14,051 nt of DNA from Verrucomicrobiales bacterium (GCA_003484235.1 DNDP01000353.1:24094-38144), one strand, 5' to 3'; counted from the first letter of the stretch, positions 1-7,437 are shown. Translations and numbers: made by a program. The notes: generated by a model not told the origin, from the sequence alone.

Positions 1-33
1 TGGGGCCCGACCCGCCGGTGGCCCGTTGACGGG

Positions 34-990
34 CTATCGGCCGTCCGGGGTGGAGGCGTCAGGAGGAACAGTCAATTCCGGGGTGTCATTCGATCCAGCA
101 TCGTCGGCATCCTTTGCGCCTTCTTCCGACGGAGGAGGCTCGGGCAGCGGACGGGTGAAAATCGGCGATGGTGGAAGATCATCGCGACGCAGTTGCCGGA
201 CACCTCCGGCCACAAAGACACTGCCCGAAGGCGAAACCCGCAGCTGGGGCCGCTGCCGGCTGGTCCCCTCGTAGGTGTTTCGCAGGATCATGTTTGCGTC
301 CGGATCGACAACCAGATGGAGGAACTGACTTCGCCCCACCTGCGTTAGCACGTGCAGCTGCATCAACGTGTCGATCTGCGCCTCCGGCCGGCTGACCTGC
401 ACCATGGGGGCGAGGCGTTGCACCTTGAACACGTAGTTCTCGCTTTCATCCGTCACGCGGACATACAGCTGCAGTTCGTCGAGATAGTTGGCCTGCTGCA
501 GGATATATTTCCGGATCTCCGGCTGGTTCGGTTGTCCGCTTCCCGGCAGGCCAAAGCGCTGCTCCCAAAGCTTGGTGCCGCGAATGATCTCGAACTTCAC
601 CGGGTTGCTGTAGATGTCCTCGTTCCATTGCTCGATCCGCACCCGGGCCCGCAGCGAATAGGAGGCGTTTTCCCGAAAGGCGAAGGCCCGGTGAATGTCG
701 ATCCACTGGGTGGCCATGTAGGTCGATTCCACCTCGAACGGCTCGGGAGCTGGGGTGTCTCGAACCCGTCGAACAAAGTATCCTTCCGTGTCCTCGACGG
801 TGAACGAAAGCCAGTTGGTGCCGGTGATGTTCAGCGTCTGGCCGGTGTGATTGACCAGCCGGACGCCGATGTGCAGCGACTCGTTGATCAGATACTGCTT
901 CTGCTCGAGCAACAGCTCGACTCTCAGCTGCGCCCGGCCCACGCCGGCGAATATCAGGATCAGCAACCCTGCGAAAAGCGTTCGTCGCAT
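34..990 (-). CDS. Secreted protein of unknown function
   Basis: A 318-residue protein I cannot assign to a named family. The reading frame is open further upstream, but the start at 990 is preferred. It gives a textbook signal peptide (MRRT, then a hydrophobic stretch to about residue 18 and a probable cleavage after A20 in VGRAQ), and longer versions would run into hisA. After the signal peptide, residues 21-135 are rich in beta-type alternation and resemble an immunoglobulin-like accessory domain (for example 'LRVELLLEQKQYLINESLHI'). Residues 140-270 form a second region containing a DELQLYVRV stretch, and the last 45 residues are proline-rich and acidic, probably disordered. There is no lipobox and no catalytic motif, so the likely location is periplasm or outer surface. 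It is transcribed divergently from hisA across 82 bp. No function is proposed. Confidence 0.8.
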   Translation of the reverse strand: MRRTLFAGLLILIFAGVGRAQLRVELLLEQKQYLINESLHIGVRLVNHTGQTLNITGTNWLSFTVEDTEGYFVRRVRDTPAPEPFEVESTYMATQWIDIHRAFAFRENASYSLRARVRIEQWNEDIYSNPVKFEIIRGTKLWEQRFGLPGSGQPNQPEIRKYILQQANYLDELQLYVRVTDESENYVFKVQRLAPMVQVSRPEAQIDTLMQLHVLTQVGRSQFLHLVVDPDANMILRNTYEGTSRQRPQLRVSPSGSVFVAGGVRQLRRDDLPPSPIFTRPLPEPPPSEEGAKDADDAGSNDTPELTVPPDASTPDGR

Positions 991-997
991 GGCGGCC

Positions 998-1025
998 AAT
1001 GTAGTCGGCGCGACTTGACTGGCAA
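998..1025 (-). promoter_or_regulatory. Possible promoter of the secreted-protein gene, giving an almost leaderless mRNA
   Basis: On the minus strand a TTGCCA (1020-1025) lies 16 bp from a TACATT (998-1003), matching 5 of 6 and 4 of 6 positions of the sigma-70 consensus. Only 7 bp separate the -10 box from the ATG at 990, so transcription would begin at or near the start codon. The match is modest and rests on pattern alone. Confidence 0.3.
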
Positions 1026-1072
1026 GCGGCAAAACCCCGAAGGTCGGCGCGCCCGCCGCGGGCACCACTGCC

Positions 1073-1846
1073 ATGTTTCGACCTTGCATCGACCTCCACG
1101 ACGGAAAGGTGAAGCAGATCGTCGGCGGCACGCTCTCCGATGCCGCGGGCGCCATCCCCCGCACGAACTTCGTGGCTGAACACGGTCCCGAATGGTTCGC
1201 CGACCTCTATCGCCGCGATGGCTTGACCGGCGGTCACGTGATCAAGCTCGGCCCCGGCAATGAGGAAGCCGCCCGCGCGGCGCTGGCCGCCTATCCGGGC
1301 GGCCTGCAACTCGGCGGCGGCGTGAATCTCGACAACGCCCCCGGCTGGCTCGACGCCGGCGCGTCGCACGTGATAGTGACTTCATGGGTGTTCTGCGACG
1401 GCCGGGTTCACCATGATCGCCTGCGGCAGCTCGTCGCGCGCATCGGCCGGCAACGGCTGGTGCTCGACCTCAGCTGCCGCATCCGCGATGGACAGTACCT
1501 CGTGGTCACCGACCGTTGGCAGAAGTTCACGGATGCCGTCGTCTCGCGGGAGACACTCGCGGACCTCGCTCAGCACTGCGACGAATACCTGATCCACGCC
1601 GTCGATGTGGAGGGACTCTGCCAGGGGATTGATCTGGAGCTGGTGAAGCTGCTGGCGGAATGGTCGCCGATCCCGACGACCTATGCTGGCGGAGCGCGAT
1701 CGCTGGATGATCTGCGTGCCGTCCAAGAGCAGGGCGGGGGAAGGATTCACCTCACCATCGGCTCGGCGCTTGATATCTTCGGCGGCCACGGCATCCGCTA
1801 CGAGGAAGCCGTGGCATTCAATCGCCGGTGTGCCCGTCCAGATTGA
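1073..1846 (+). CDS. hisA: HisA, ProFAR isomerase, eukaryotic (HIS6-like) type
   Basis: Catalyses the fourth step of histidine synthesis, the Amadori isomerisation of ProFAR to PRFAR, on a cytosolic (beta/alpha)8 barrel. The 257 residues carry the HisA hallmarks: an early barrel Asp (CIDLHDG, D7), a second Asp in VLDLSCR (D132), and phosphate-binding glycines in LQLGGGV (79-84) and YAGGARS (204-210). Details such as GKVKQIVGGTL, HVIKLGPGN, VIVTSW, HAVDVEGLC and SALDIFGG match the yeast HIS6 type from memory rather than the usual bacterial HisA. The start at 1073 gives the expected N-terminal strand directly, and no Shine-Dalgarno sequence precedes it. The gene stands alone without other his genes and its 3' end overlaps metF by 29 bp. 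Family assignment is confident; the subtype assignment is from recognition, not alignment. Confidence 0.95.
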   Translation: MFRPCIDLHDGKVKQIVGGTLSDAAGAIPRTNFVAEHGPEWFADLYRRDGLTGGHVIKLGPGNEEAARAALAAYPGGLQLGGGVNLDNAPGWLDAGASHVIVTSWVFCDGRVHHDRLRQLVARIGRQRLVLDLSCRIRDGQYLVVTDRWQKFTDAVVSRETLADLAQHCDEYLIHAVDVEGLCQGIDLELVKLLAEWSPIPTTYAGGARSLDDLRAVQEQGGGRIHLTIGSALDIFGGHGIRYEEAVAFNRRCARPD

Positions 1847-2738
1847 GATTGCGCAGCACCGCCGCACACGAGGGCAGCTTGTTCAGACAATAGAAGTGGA
1901 TGCCCACCACGCCGTTGGCCAGCAGGTCGCGGCATTGTGCAGTTGCATGCTCGACACCGAATTCCGCCGCGCCGGCATCGTCGTCGGTCAGTTCGTTCAA
2001 GCGCTGCAACATCGGCTCGGGGATGCGCGCCCCGCACAGGCCGGTGAAGCGCTTCGCCTGTCCCGCACTCAGCACCGGCAGAATTCCCGGCACGAGCGGC
2101 ACCTTCACGCCGAGCTGCTTCGTCAGGTGATCGCGAAACTCGTAGAAGTCCGCGTTGTCGAAGAACAACTGCGTGATCACGAAGTCCGCGCCGCAGTCGA
2201 TCTTGTGCTTCAGCCGGTCCCAGTCGACGTGCTTGCCCTCCTTGCACGCGATGTGGCCCTCGGGAAAGCCGGCCACGCCGATGCTGAAGTCGCCCAGGTC
2301 CCGCAGGTACTCGACGAGTTCGTAGGAGTACTCGAATCCACCTTCGGTCTTGGTGAACACATCGGAGCCGGCCGGCGGATCGCCGCGTAGCGCGAGAATG
2401 TTCTTCACGCCAAGCGCCTGGGCCTCGGCCAGCACTTCGCCGATTTCCTCGCGGGTCGCATTCACGCAGGTCAGGTGCGCGAGCGCGGTGAGGCCGTGTT
2501 CCTTCTGAATCCGATCGACGATCATCAGGGACTTGTCGCGCGTGCTGCCGCCCGCGCCGTAAGTGACGGAGCAGTAGTCGGGGCGAAACGCCTTCAGTCC
2601 GGGAATGGTGCGCTCAAGCAGCGACGCGTCGCCCTCCGGCGTCTTGGGCGGAAAGAACTCGAAGGAGATGACCGGCTGCCCGGCGGCACGCTTTTCCCGG
2701 AAGACCTCACGCAACGGGCGTATGGAAGATTCTTTCAT
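1818..2738 (-). CDS. metF: Methylenetetrahydrofolate reductase
   Basis: Reduces 5,10-methylene-THF to 5-methyl-THF, the methyl donor for methionine synthase; a cytosolic FAD-dependent TIM-barrel enzyme. At 306 residues it has the length of the bacterial MetF family. Visible motifs are SFEFFPPKT with the catalytic-type Glu at residue 27, SVTYGAGGSTR (57-67), ALRGDPP with D120, the position of the flavin-contacting Asp in E. coli MetF, and FVITQLFFDN in the second half. It lies 100 bp downstream of the sugar permease gene on the same strand, but a promoter-like sequence and a dyad sit directly in front of it, so independent control is likely. The 3' end overlaps hisA in convergent orientation by 29 bp. 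Only a weak GGA lies upstream of the ATG. Confidence 0.96.
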   Translation of the reverse strand: MKESSIRPLREVFREKRAAGQPVISFEFFPPKTPEGDASLLERTIPGLKAFRPDYCSVTYGAGGSTRDKSLMIVDRIQKEHGLTALAHLTCVNATREEIGEVLAEAQALGVKNILALRGDPPAGSDVFTKTEGGFEYSYELVEYLRDLGDFSIGVAGFPEGHIACKEGKHVDWDRLKHKIDCGADFVITQLFFDNADFYEFRDHLTKQLGVKVPLVPGILPVLSAGQAKRFTGLCGARIPEPMLQRLNELTDDDAGAAEFGVEHATAQCRDLLANGVVGIHFYCLNKLPSCAAVLRNLNLDGHTGD

Positions 2739-2764
2739 ATCAACAAATCCGGATGCGTTTATAT
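2737..2764. promoter_or_regulatory. 28-bp imperfect palindrome over the metF start, candidate operator
   Basis: The half-sites on the + strand are ATATCAACAAATCC and GGATGCGTTTATAT, centred between 2750 and 2751; 11 of 14 position pairs are complementary, with a perfect ATCCGGAT core. The dyad covers the proposed -10 box, the predicted transcription start and the metF ATG, a placement typical of a repressor site. ArsR-family SahR and similar regulators are known to control methionine-cycle genes through AT-flanked palindromes; linking this site to that family is inference. No such regulator gene is in the window. Confidence 0.55.
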
Positions 2765-2787
2765 ATTCATGAATCCACTGATGGCAA
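2758..2787 (-). promoter_or_regulatory. Candidate sigma-70 promoter of metF
   Basis: On the minus strand TTGCCA (2782-2787) is followed after 18 bp by TATAAA (2758-2763), each matching 5 of 6 consensus bases; TATATA two bases upstream gives an alternative with 16-bp spacing. Transcription would start near 2751, leaving a leader of about 13 nt, too short for a riboswitch. A perfect ATTCATGAAT palindrome (2765-2774) lies in the spacer. Confidence 0.5.
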
Positions 2788-2838
2788 CTGGTTTTTTGGG
2801 ATCATTCGCGCACGTGGCGACCGGCCGGCGAGGAAGAG

Positions 2839-3828
2839 TCAGGCGCCGGTCCGTGCCTGAGCAGCCCGTCGAAGGGCGGCCATGCGTTTGACCACCTCGT
2901 CCGCGACCACGCCGCAAAGGATGACTGCGCCGATCACGGCAAACTCTATGTTGGTGGGAATCCAGTCCACGAGGTTGATCATGTTCTGGAGCACCTGCAT
3001 GAGCGCGGTGCCGATCAGGACGCCGAGGATGCTGCCCTCGCCGCCGCGCAGGCTGCAGCCGCCCAGGACGGCGGCTGCGATGGCGTAGAGCTCGTAGAAG
3101 TTTCCAAACTCGCTCGGCTGCGCGAAGTTCGAGTCCATCATGAACAGGATGCCGCCGATGCCGGCCATGGTGGCGCTGATGACGTAGGCGACGAGGATCA
3201 TCGCGCGCGTGTTGATGCCGCTGAATCGTGCGGCTTCCTCGTTGCGACCGATCGCCAGCAGGTAGCGACCGTAGATCGTGCGGTTCAGAAACACCGCGGC
3301 GAGGACGGCCAGCACGACCAGCAGGACAAACGGCATGGGAATGCCGAACTGGTCGGTGATCGGAATTTCCGCCGTAGCCAGCGCCCGGAAGCCCTTGTAC
3401 TCGCTTTGGAAGCCCATCGTCTGATCCTGGGTGAACCCGCGCGCCAGTCCGCGATAGAGCAACAAGCCGCACAACGTCACCACGAAAGGCTGGATCTTGA
3501 GCCGCGTGATCAGAAATCCGTGCGCGACGCCGATCAACACCGCCACCGAGAAGACCGCCGGGACGGCCGCTGCGAGCGGCCATTTCTGCACCATCACCAG
3601 CCATGGGAGCCCGCAACCCACGAGGCAGATCACCGAGCCGATCGAGAGGTCGATGCCGCCGGTGATGATCACGAACGCCACGCCGATGCTGATGATCCCG
3701 AACAGCGAGGTGCGGCGGATCAGGTTCTCGAGGTTGAACGGGTCGAGGAACGAGCCGGACTGCGAGGCGGTGAAGAGAACCACCGCCACGAGCAGGCTGA
3801 GGATGCCGAAGATTTTCTTGGTTTGCAT
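2839..3828 (-). CDS. Sugar ABC transporter permease (RbsC/BPD_transp_2 family)
   Basis: The inner-membrane channel subunit of a ribose-type importer, 329 residues, about the size of RbsC. It has eight or more hydrophobic segments starting at residue 7, and the family signatures GGIDLSIGS (57-65), AIGRNEEAARFSGI (192-205, the cytoplasmic loop that couples to the ATPase) and AVLGGCSLRGGEGSILG (253-269). It is the third gene of a leftward operon, starting 3 nt after the ATPase stop codon, so the two are probably translationally coupled. There is no Shine-Dalgarno sequence before its ATG. Only one permease gene is present, so the channel is presumably a homodimer as in RbsC. Substrate cannot be read from the sequence; pentose, hexose or inositol are all possible. 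Confidence 0.95.
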   Translation of the reverse strand: MQTKKIFGILSLLVAVVLFTASQSGSFLDPFNLENLIRRTSLFGIISIGVAFVIITGGIDLSIGSVICLVGCGLPWLVMVQKWPLAAAVPAVFSVAVLIGVAHGFLITRLKIQPFVVTLCGLLLYRGLARGFTQDQTMGFQSEYKGFRALATAEIPITDQFGIPMPFVLLVVLAVLAAVFLNRTIYGRYLLAIGRNEEAARFSGINTRAMILVAYVISATMAGIGGILFMMDSNFAQPSEFGNFYELYAIAAAVLGGCSLRGGEGSILGVLIGTALMQVLQNMINLVDWIPTNIEFAVIGAVILCGVVADEVVKRMAALRRAAQARTGA

Positions 3829-3831
3829 GGT

Positions 3832-5349
3832 TCAGGCGGCCTCGCGCCGGTCGCCGCCGGTGGCCAGATGCATGACGGTTTCTTCAGAGAGTTCGGCGCG
3901 AGCGACCTCGCCGCTGAGCCGGCCCTCGTGCATGACGAGCACGCGGTCCGACATGCCGAGCACCTCCTCCATCTCGGAGGAGGCGAAGAGGATCGCGACG
4001 CCCCGGGCGGCAAGCTGATCCATCAGGGCGTAGATCTCGCGCTTGGCCCCGATGTCGATGCCGCGGGTCGGCTCGTCGAGCAGCAGCACCTTGGGATCGA
4101 GCGCAAGCCATTTGCCGAGGACGACCTTCTGCTGGTTGCCGCCGGAGAGAAACTGTACGATCTGCGCGGCGCTTGGGGTCTTGATCCGGAGGCCGTCGAT
4201 CATCTCGGTCGAAATCTCCCGTTCGCGCGGGAAGTTGAGAAAGCCGCGTCGTTGATCGCGTCGCAGGCTCGGGAGGCTGAGGTTTTCCGCGACGTCCATC
4301 CCGAGCACGAGCCCTTCCTGCTTGCGATCCTCCGGCACCAGGGCGATGCCCGTCTCGATCGCGTCCCGCGGTGATTGCGGAATGAATGGCCGTCCCGCCG
4401 CCGTCATCGTGCCGCCGGCCGGCGCAACCACCCCGAAGATCGTCTGCAACAGCTCGGTCCGGCCTGCGCCGACGAGTCCCGCGAGGCCGACAATCTCACC
4501 GGCGCGCAGTGCAAAGGACACCGCGTGCTGCGGCCAGACCGGGGAACGCAGCCCCTTCAACTCCAGGACGACATCGCCGGCGGGATGCGGCCGGCGTGCG
4601 TAGAATTGTGACAGATCGCGTCCGACCATGTGGCGCACCATGTTCTCGTGCGTGGCCTCGGCGCGGGAAAGTTCGCCGGCGTTCTCGCCATCGCGCAGGA
4701 CGACGACGCGGTCGGCCAGTTCGCGGACTTCGCCCAGCCGGTGCGAGATGTACACGACGCTGACTCCGCGTTCCCGCAATTGCCGGATGACCGCGAAGAG
4801 CGTCTCGGACTCCGCCGCGGAGAGGCTCGAGGTCGGCTCGTCCATGATCAGCAATCGCGCGTTCACCGAGAGTGCCTTCGCGATCTCGATCAACTGCTGG
4901 CGGCCGATGGTCAACGATCGGACCAGCGTCGTCGGCGGGATGCGAAGGCCGACATCCTTCAAAAACTTCGTCGCCCGCTCGTTCATGCTTGCGAAGTCGA
5001 TGAACGGCCCCCGACGCGGCTCGCGGCCGAGGAAGATGTTGGCTGCGGCGCTGAGGTTGTCGGCGAGATTGAGCTCCTGGTGAATCAACGCGATGCCGTG
5101 GCGCAAGGCGGACAGGACGGAGTCCAAGCGCGCCGGTTTGCCGTCGATGGTGATGGTGCCCGAGTCGGGCTCCTGCACGCCGGCGAGGATCTTCATCAAG
5201 GTGCTCTTGCCGGCGCCGTTTTCGCCGATGACCGCGAGCACTTCACCGGACTGCACCTGGAGGCTGACGCCCTTGAGCGCGCGCACGCCCGGGAACGATT
5301 TGGTCACCCGTTCAACGGTGAGCAACGGGCTGGGCGACGCGGCAGCCAT
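3832..5349 (-). CDS. Sugar ABC transporter double ATPase (RbsA/MglA family)
   Basis: A 505-residue cytoplasmic ATPase with two fused nucleotide-binding domains, the RbsA/MglA/XylG layout. The first domain is complete: Walker A GENGAGKST (42-50), Q-loop at Q91, signature LTIGRQQ (146-152), Walker B LLIMDEPT (166-173) and switch His in SHR (203). The second has the degenerate Walker A GLVGAGRTEL (291-300), signature LSGGNQQ (401-407), Walker B LLLDEPT (422-428) and no switch histidine (ASSEMEEV instead), as is normal for this family, so one composite site is probably the active one. It lies 15 nt after the binding-protein gene and 3 nt before the permease gene. No Shine-Dalgarno sequence precedes the start. 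Substrate unknown. Confidence 0.96.
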   Translation of the reverse strand: MAAASPSPLLTVERVTKSFPGVRALKGVSLQVQSGEVLAVIGENGAGKSTLMKILAGVQEPDSGTITIDGKPARLDSVLSALRHGIALIHQELNLADNLSAAANIFLGREPRRGPFIDFASMNERATKFLKDVGLRIPPTTLVRSLTIGRQQLIEIAKALSVNARLLIMDEPTSSLSAAESETLFAVIRQLRERGVSVVYISHRLGEVRELADRVVVLRDGENAGELSRAEATHENMVRHMVGRDLSQFYARRPHPAGDVVLELKGLRSPVWPQHAVSFALRAGEIVGLAGLVGAGRTELLQTIFGVVAPAGGTMTAAGRPFIPQSPRDAIETGIALVPEDRKQEGLVLGMDVAENLSLPSLRRDQRRGFLNFPREREISTEMIDGLRIKTPSAAQIVQFLSGGNQQKVVLGKWLALDPKVLLLDEPTRGIDIGAKREIYALMDQLAARGVAILFASSEMEEVLGMSDRVLVMHEGRLSGEVARAELSEETVMHLATGGDRREAA

Positions 5350-5364
5350 GGGCGCGGCGGGCGA

Positions 5365-6405
5365 TTACTCGTCCGTGGCGGTCTTCGCCTTGAGATCGGC
5401 CCAAAACTCGTCCACGTCGGCCTTGCGGATGATCCGCGCCGGCACGTCGATGAATTTGTCCGCGGGGACCACGCTGTTGTCGCCCTCGATGATCCGCTTG
5501 AGTACGGCGACGGACTGATAGCCGTACTCGTAGGGATTCTGCACGACGGTGCCGTGGACGTGGCCCTTCTGAATGCCGGCCAGCGTTTCATCCGCCTCGT
5601 CGAACGCGATGACCTGCACCTTGCCGAGCTTGCCCGCCTGTTCGGTGGCCTCAAGCATGAGCGGAATGTTGTAGGCAAACAGGCCGACCATGCCGGCTAG
5701 GTCCGGGTGTTTCGACAAGGCGTCCTCGGCGTTCGCCTTGGCCTTCGGGAAGTCGAAATTGTCGGTCATCGTGCCGAGGATCGTGAACCCGTTGCCCTCG
5801 ATCACCTGGTTGACCGGATCGTTGCGGGTCGAGTCCTCGGACCGGTTCAACAGCTCGTCGATCAAACCCTGCCTACGGAGCCGCGCGTTGTCCTGCTCGG
5901 TGCGGCCTACGAAGATCATGATCTTGCCGCCGTTGGGCAGCGCCTCCTTGACCAACTGTCCGCACATCCGTCCGGCCTGGTAATTGTTCATGCCGAGGTA
6001 AAGGATGCGGTCGGAGTCGGGCGCGTCGGAGTCCTGGGTAATCAGCTTCGTGCGGCCGGCGACCATGTTGAGCAGTTCGGTCTGGTTCGCGGGATCGATC
6101 GGGCTGACGGCGATGCCGTCGATGCGCTGGGAGACGAGGTCTTCGAGGACGCGCTTCTGGTTGGCCGGCCCCTGCGGCATGATCACCTGCGTTTCCACGC
6201 CGAGATCGGCCGCCGCCTTCTCAACGCCGGCCTGGGCGATCACCCAGAACGACGCCACGCCGTTGCTCACGAAGGCGATGCGGGCTTTCTTCTCCGGGGT
6301 GCCTCCCGTGTTGGAGGCGGGACCGGATCCGGAGTCGGATGGTTTGCAGCCGGCAAGGACGAGCAGTCCGGCGGCGGCGAGCGAAAGGAGTGCGTGCCGT
6401 TTCAT
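5365..6405 (-). CDS. Sugar-binding lipoprotein of the ABC importer (RbsB-like)
   Basis: A 346-residue substrate-binding protein of the Peripla_BP_4/RbsB class. The N-terminus MKRHALL, a hydrophobic core and the lipobox LAGC with C20 indicate a lipoprotein; residues 21-40 are a Gly/Ser/Pro linker. The mature protein begins ARIAFVSNGVASFW (41-54) and contains GIAVSPIDP (97-105), TQDSDAPDS (123-131), LFAYN (242-246), AFDEADETL (267-275) and VVQNPYEYGYQSV (287-299), the usual positions of ligand contacts in this fold. The chosen start at 6405 gives the cleanest signal peptide; an in-frame ATG at 6417 adds four residues and is equally possible. It is the first gene of the importer operon and divergent from the gene at 6529. 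Ligand not identifiable: no linked catabolic gene or LacI-type regulator. Confidence 0.93.
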   Translation of the reverse strand: MKRHALLSLAAAGLLVLAGCKPSDSGSGPASNTGGTPEKKARIAFVSNGVASFWVIAQAGVEKAAADLGVETQVIMPQGPANQKRVLEDLVSQRIDGIAVSPIDPANQTELLNMVAGRTKLITQDSDAPDSDRILYLGMNNYQAGRMCGQLVKEALPNGGKIMIFVGRTEQDNARLRRQGLIDELLNRSEDSTRNDPVNQVIEGNGFTILGTMTDNFDFPKAKANAEDALSKHPDLAGMVGLFAYNIPLMLEATEQAGKLGKVQVIAFDEADETLAGIQKGHVHGTVVQNPYEYGYQSVAVLKRIIEGDNSVVPADKFIDVPARIIRKADVDEFWADLKAKTATDE

Positions 6406-6488
6406 AGGGGTGGCCATTACTTCGCAGAAACGCCGCAGAGCGTCAACGCCAAGGAAATCCGCCAAAGCAGACTGGAGAAAATATCCTG

Positions 6489-6509
6489 GTGGGGGCAACC
6501 TGCCCGCAC
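6489..6509. repeat. Inverted repeat between the divergent importer operon and NDUFA9-like gene
   Basis: Arms GTGGGGGCA (6489-6497) and TGCCCGCAC (6501-6509) pair at 8 of 9 positions around a 3-nt ACC loop. The repeat ends 19 nt before the + strand start at 6529 and lies about 70-85 bp upstream of the binding-protein start. It could be a 5'-UTR hairpin or a regulator site. There is no T-run, so it is not a classical terminator. Confidence 0.35.
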
Positions 6510-6528
6510 TGCGACCAATCAATGAACC

Positions 6529-7437
6529 ATGAAAGTCTTTCTGACAGGCGGTACGGGATTTGTCGGCCGGGAAGTGCTCTGGCGGCTGCACGAGGAGGGA
6601 CATTCAATTCGCATGCTGGCGAGAAGTGCCAAGGATGAGCAGGTTCGCCAAATGGCGTATCGACACAGTGCCGAGCTGATTCCGGGCGATCTTCTCGACC
6701 GGGGAGCACTGGTTGAGGGAATGCAGGGATGTGGAGCGGTGATCCATCTGGTGGGCATCATCAATGAATCGGGAAAAAGCAGTTTCCAGAGGATTCATGT
6801 CGAGGGCACGGAGCACGTCCTCGGTGCGGCGCAGGAGGCCGGTGTCGGACGGTTTGTCCATATGAGCGCGCTGGGAACGCGGGAGGGCGCGCGGTCGCGG
6901 TATCATCAAACCAAGTGGCAGGGGGAAGTGGCGGTGCGTTCCAGCGGGCTGCGCTGGACGATCTTCAGGCCGTCAGTGATCTACGGCCGAGGCGATGGCT
7001 TCGTCAACCTCCTTGCCCAGCTCTGCAAATGGAGCCCGGTAATCCCGTTGTTCGGCGGGGGAAACAATCGACTCCAGCCGGTGTCCGTGGAGGATGTTGC
7101 GCGATGTTTCGTTTCGGCTCTCTCGGCAGAAGCGGTTGAGAATCAGGTCATCGATCTGTGCGGTTTCGAAGTCTTCACGTTGCGGGAGATCTACAGGGTC
7201 ATCCTGAGGACAACCCGGCGTTGGCGCCCGATGGTTGCGATCCCGATGCCGCTGGCGCGAATTCAGGCGGCAGCCATGGAGTCGCTGTTCGGCCTGGCTG
7301 GGCGTCCCAGTCCGCTGACCAGGGATCAATTGCTCATGCTGGAGGAGGACAACTGCGGAGATGCGATGACGGCCGCGAAGCTGTTCGGCATCAAACCGGC
7401 AACTTTCGAGGAAGGCATTGCGCGCTATCTCCGATAG
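6529..7437 (+). CDS. NAD(P)-binding Rossmann protein, NDUFA9-like atypical SDR
   Basis: A 302-residue extended short-chain dehydrogenase/epimerase-type protein. The nucleotide-binding loop GGTGFVG sits at residues 7-13, an acidic GDLLDR follows at 53-58, VIHLVGII (71-78) is the strand-4 motif, and a YHQTK (125-129) keeps the YxxxK pattern. FRPSVIYGRGDGFVN (146-160) is typical of the complex I NDUFA9-like subfamily in bacteria, often annotated as NAD-dependent epimerase/dehydratase or NAD(P)H-binding protein. Substrate is unknown; bacterial relatives are proposed to act in quinone or lipid metabolism or as chaperones. Divergent from the sugar operon and convergent with the sigma-54 activator. 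No Shine-Dalgarno sequence is seen before the ATG. Family confidence is high, function low. Confidence 0.9.
   Translation: MKVFLTGGTGFVGREVLWRLHEEGHSIRMLARSAKDEQVRQMAYRHSAELIPGDLLDRGALVEGMQGCGAVIHLVGIINESGKSSFQRIHVEGTEHVLGAAQEAGVGRFVHMSALGTREGARSRYHQTKWQGEVAVRSSGLRWTIFRPSVIYGRGDGFVNLLAQLCKWSPVIPLFGGGNNRLQPVSVEDVARCFVSALSAEAVENQVIDLCGFEVFTLREIYRVILRTTRRWRPMVAIPMPLARIQAAAMESLFGLAGRPSPLTRDQLLMLEEDNCGDAMTAAKLFGIKPATFEEGIARYLR

Noticed and set aside
21..34. GCCCGT/ACGGGC hairpin just after the secreted-protein gene as a terminator
   Set aside because: The stem is 6 bp with a 2-nt loop (or 5 bp with 4 nt) and no T-run follows on the minus strand.
991..1164. N-terminal extension of the secreted protein (start at 1164)
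   Set aside because: It would overlap hisA and place the evident signal peptide in the middle of the protein.
2775..2797. T-run (gtttttt) after a short CCA...TGG stem as a terminator on the + strand
   Set aside because: Only three base pairs can form and no + strand gene ends here.
2739..2838. SAM- or SAH-type riboswitch in the metF leader
   Set aside because: The promoter-like boxes leave a leader of about 13 nt, and none of the conserved riboswitch cores is visible in the 100-bp gap.
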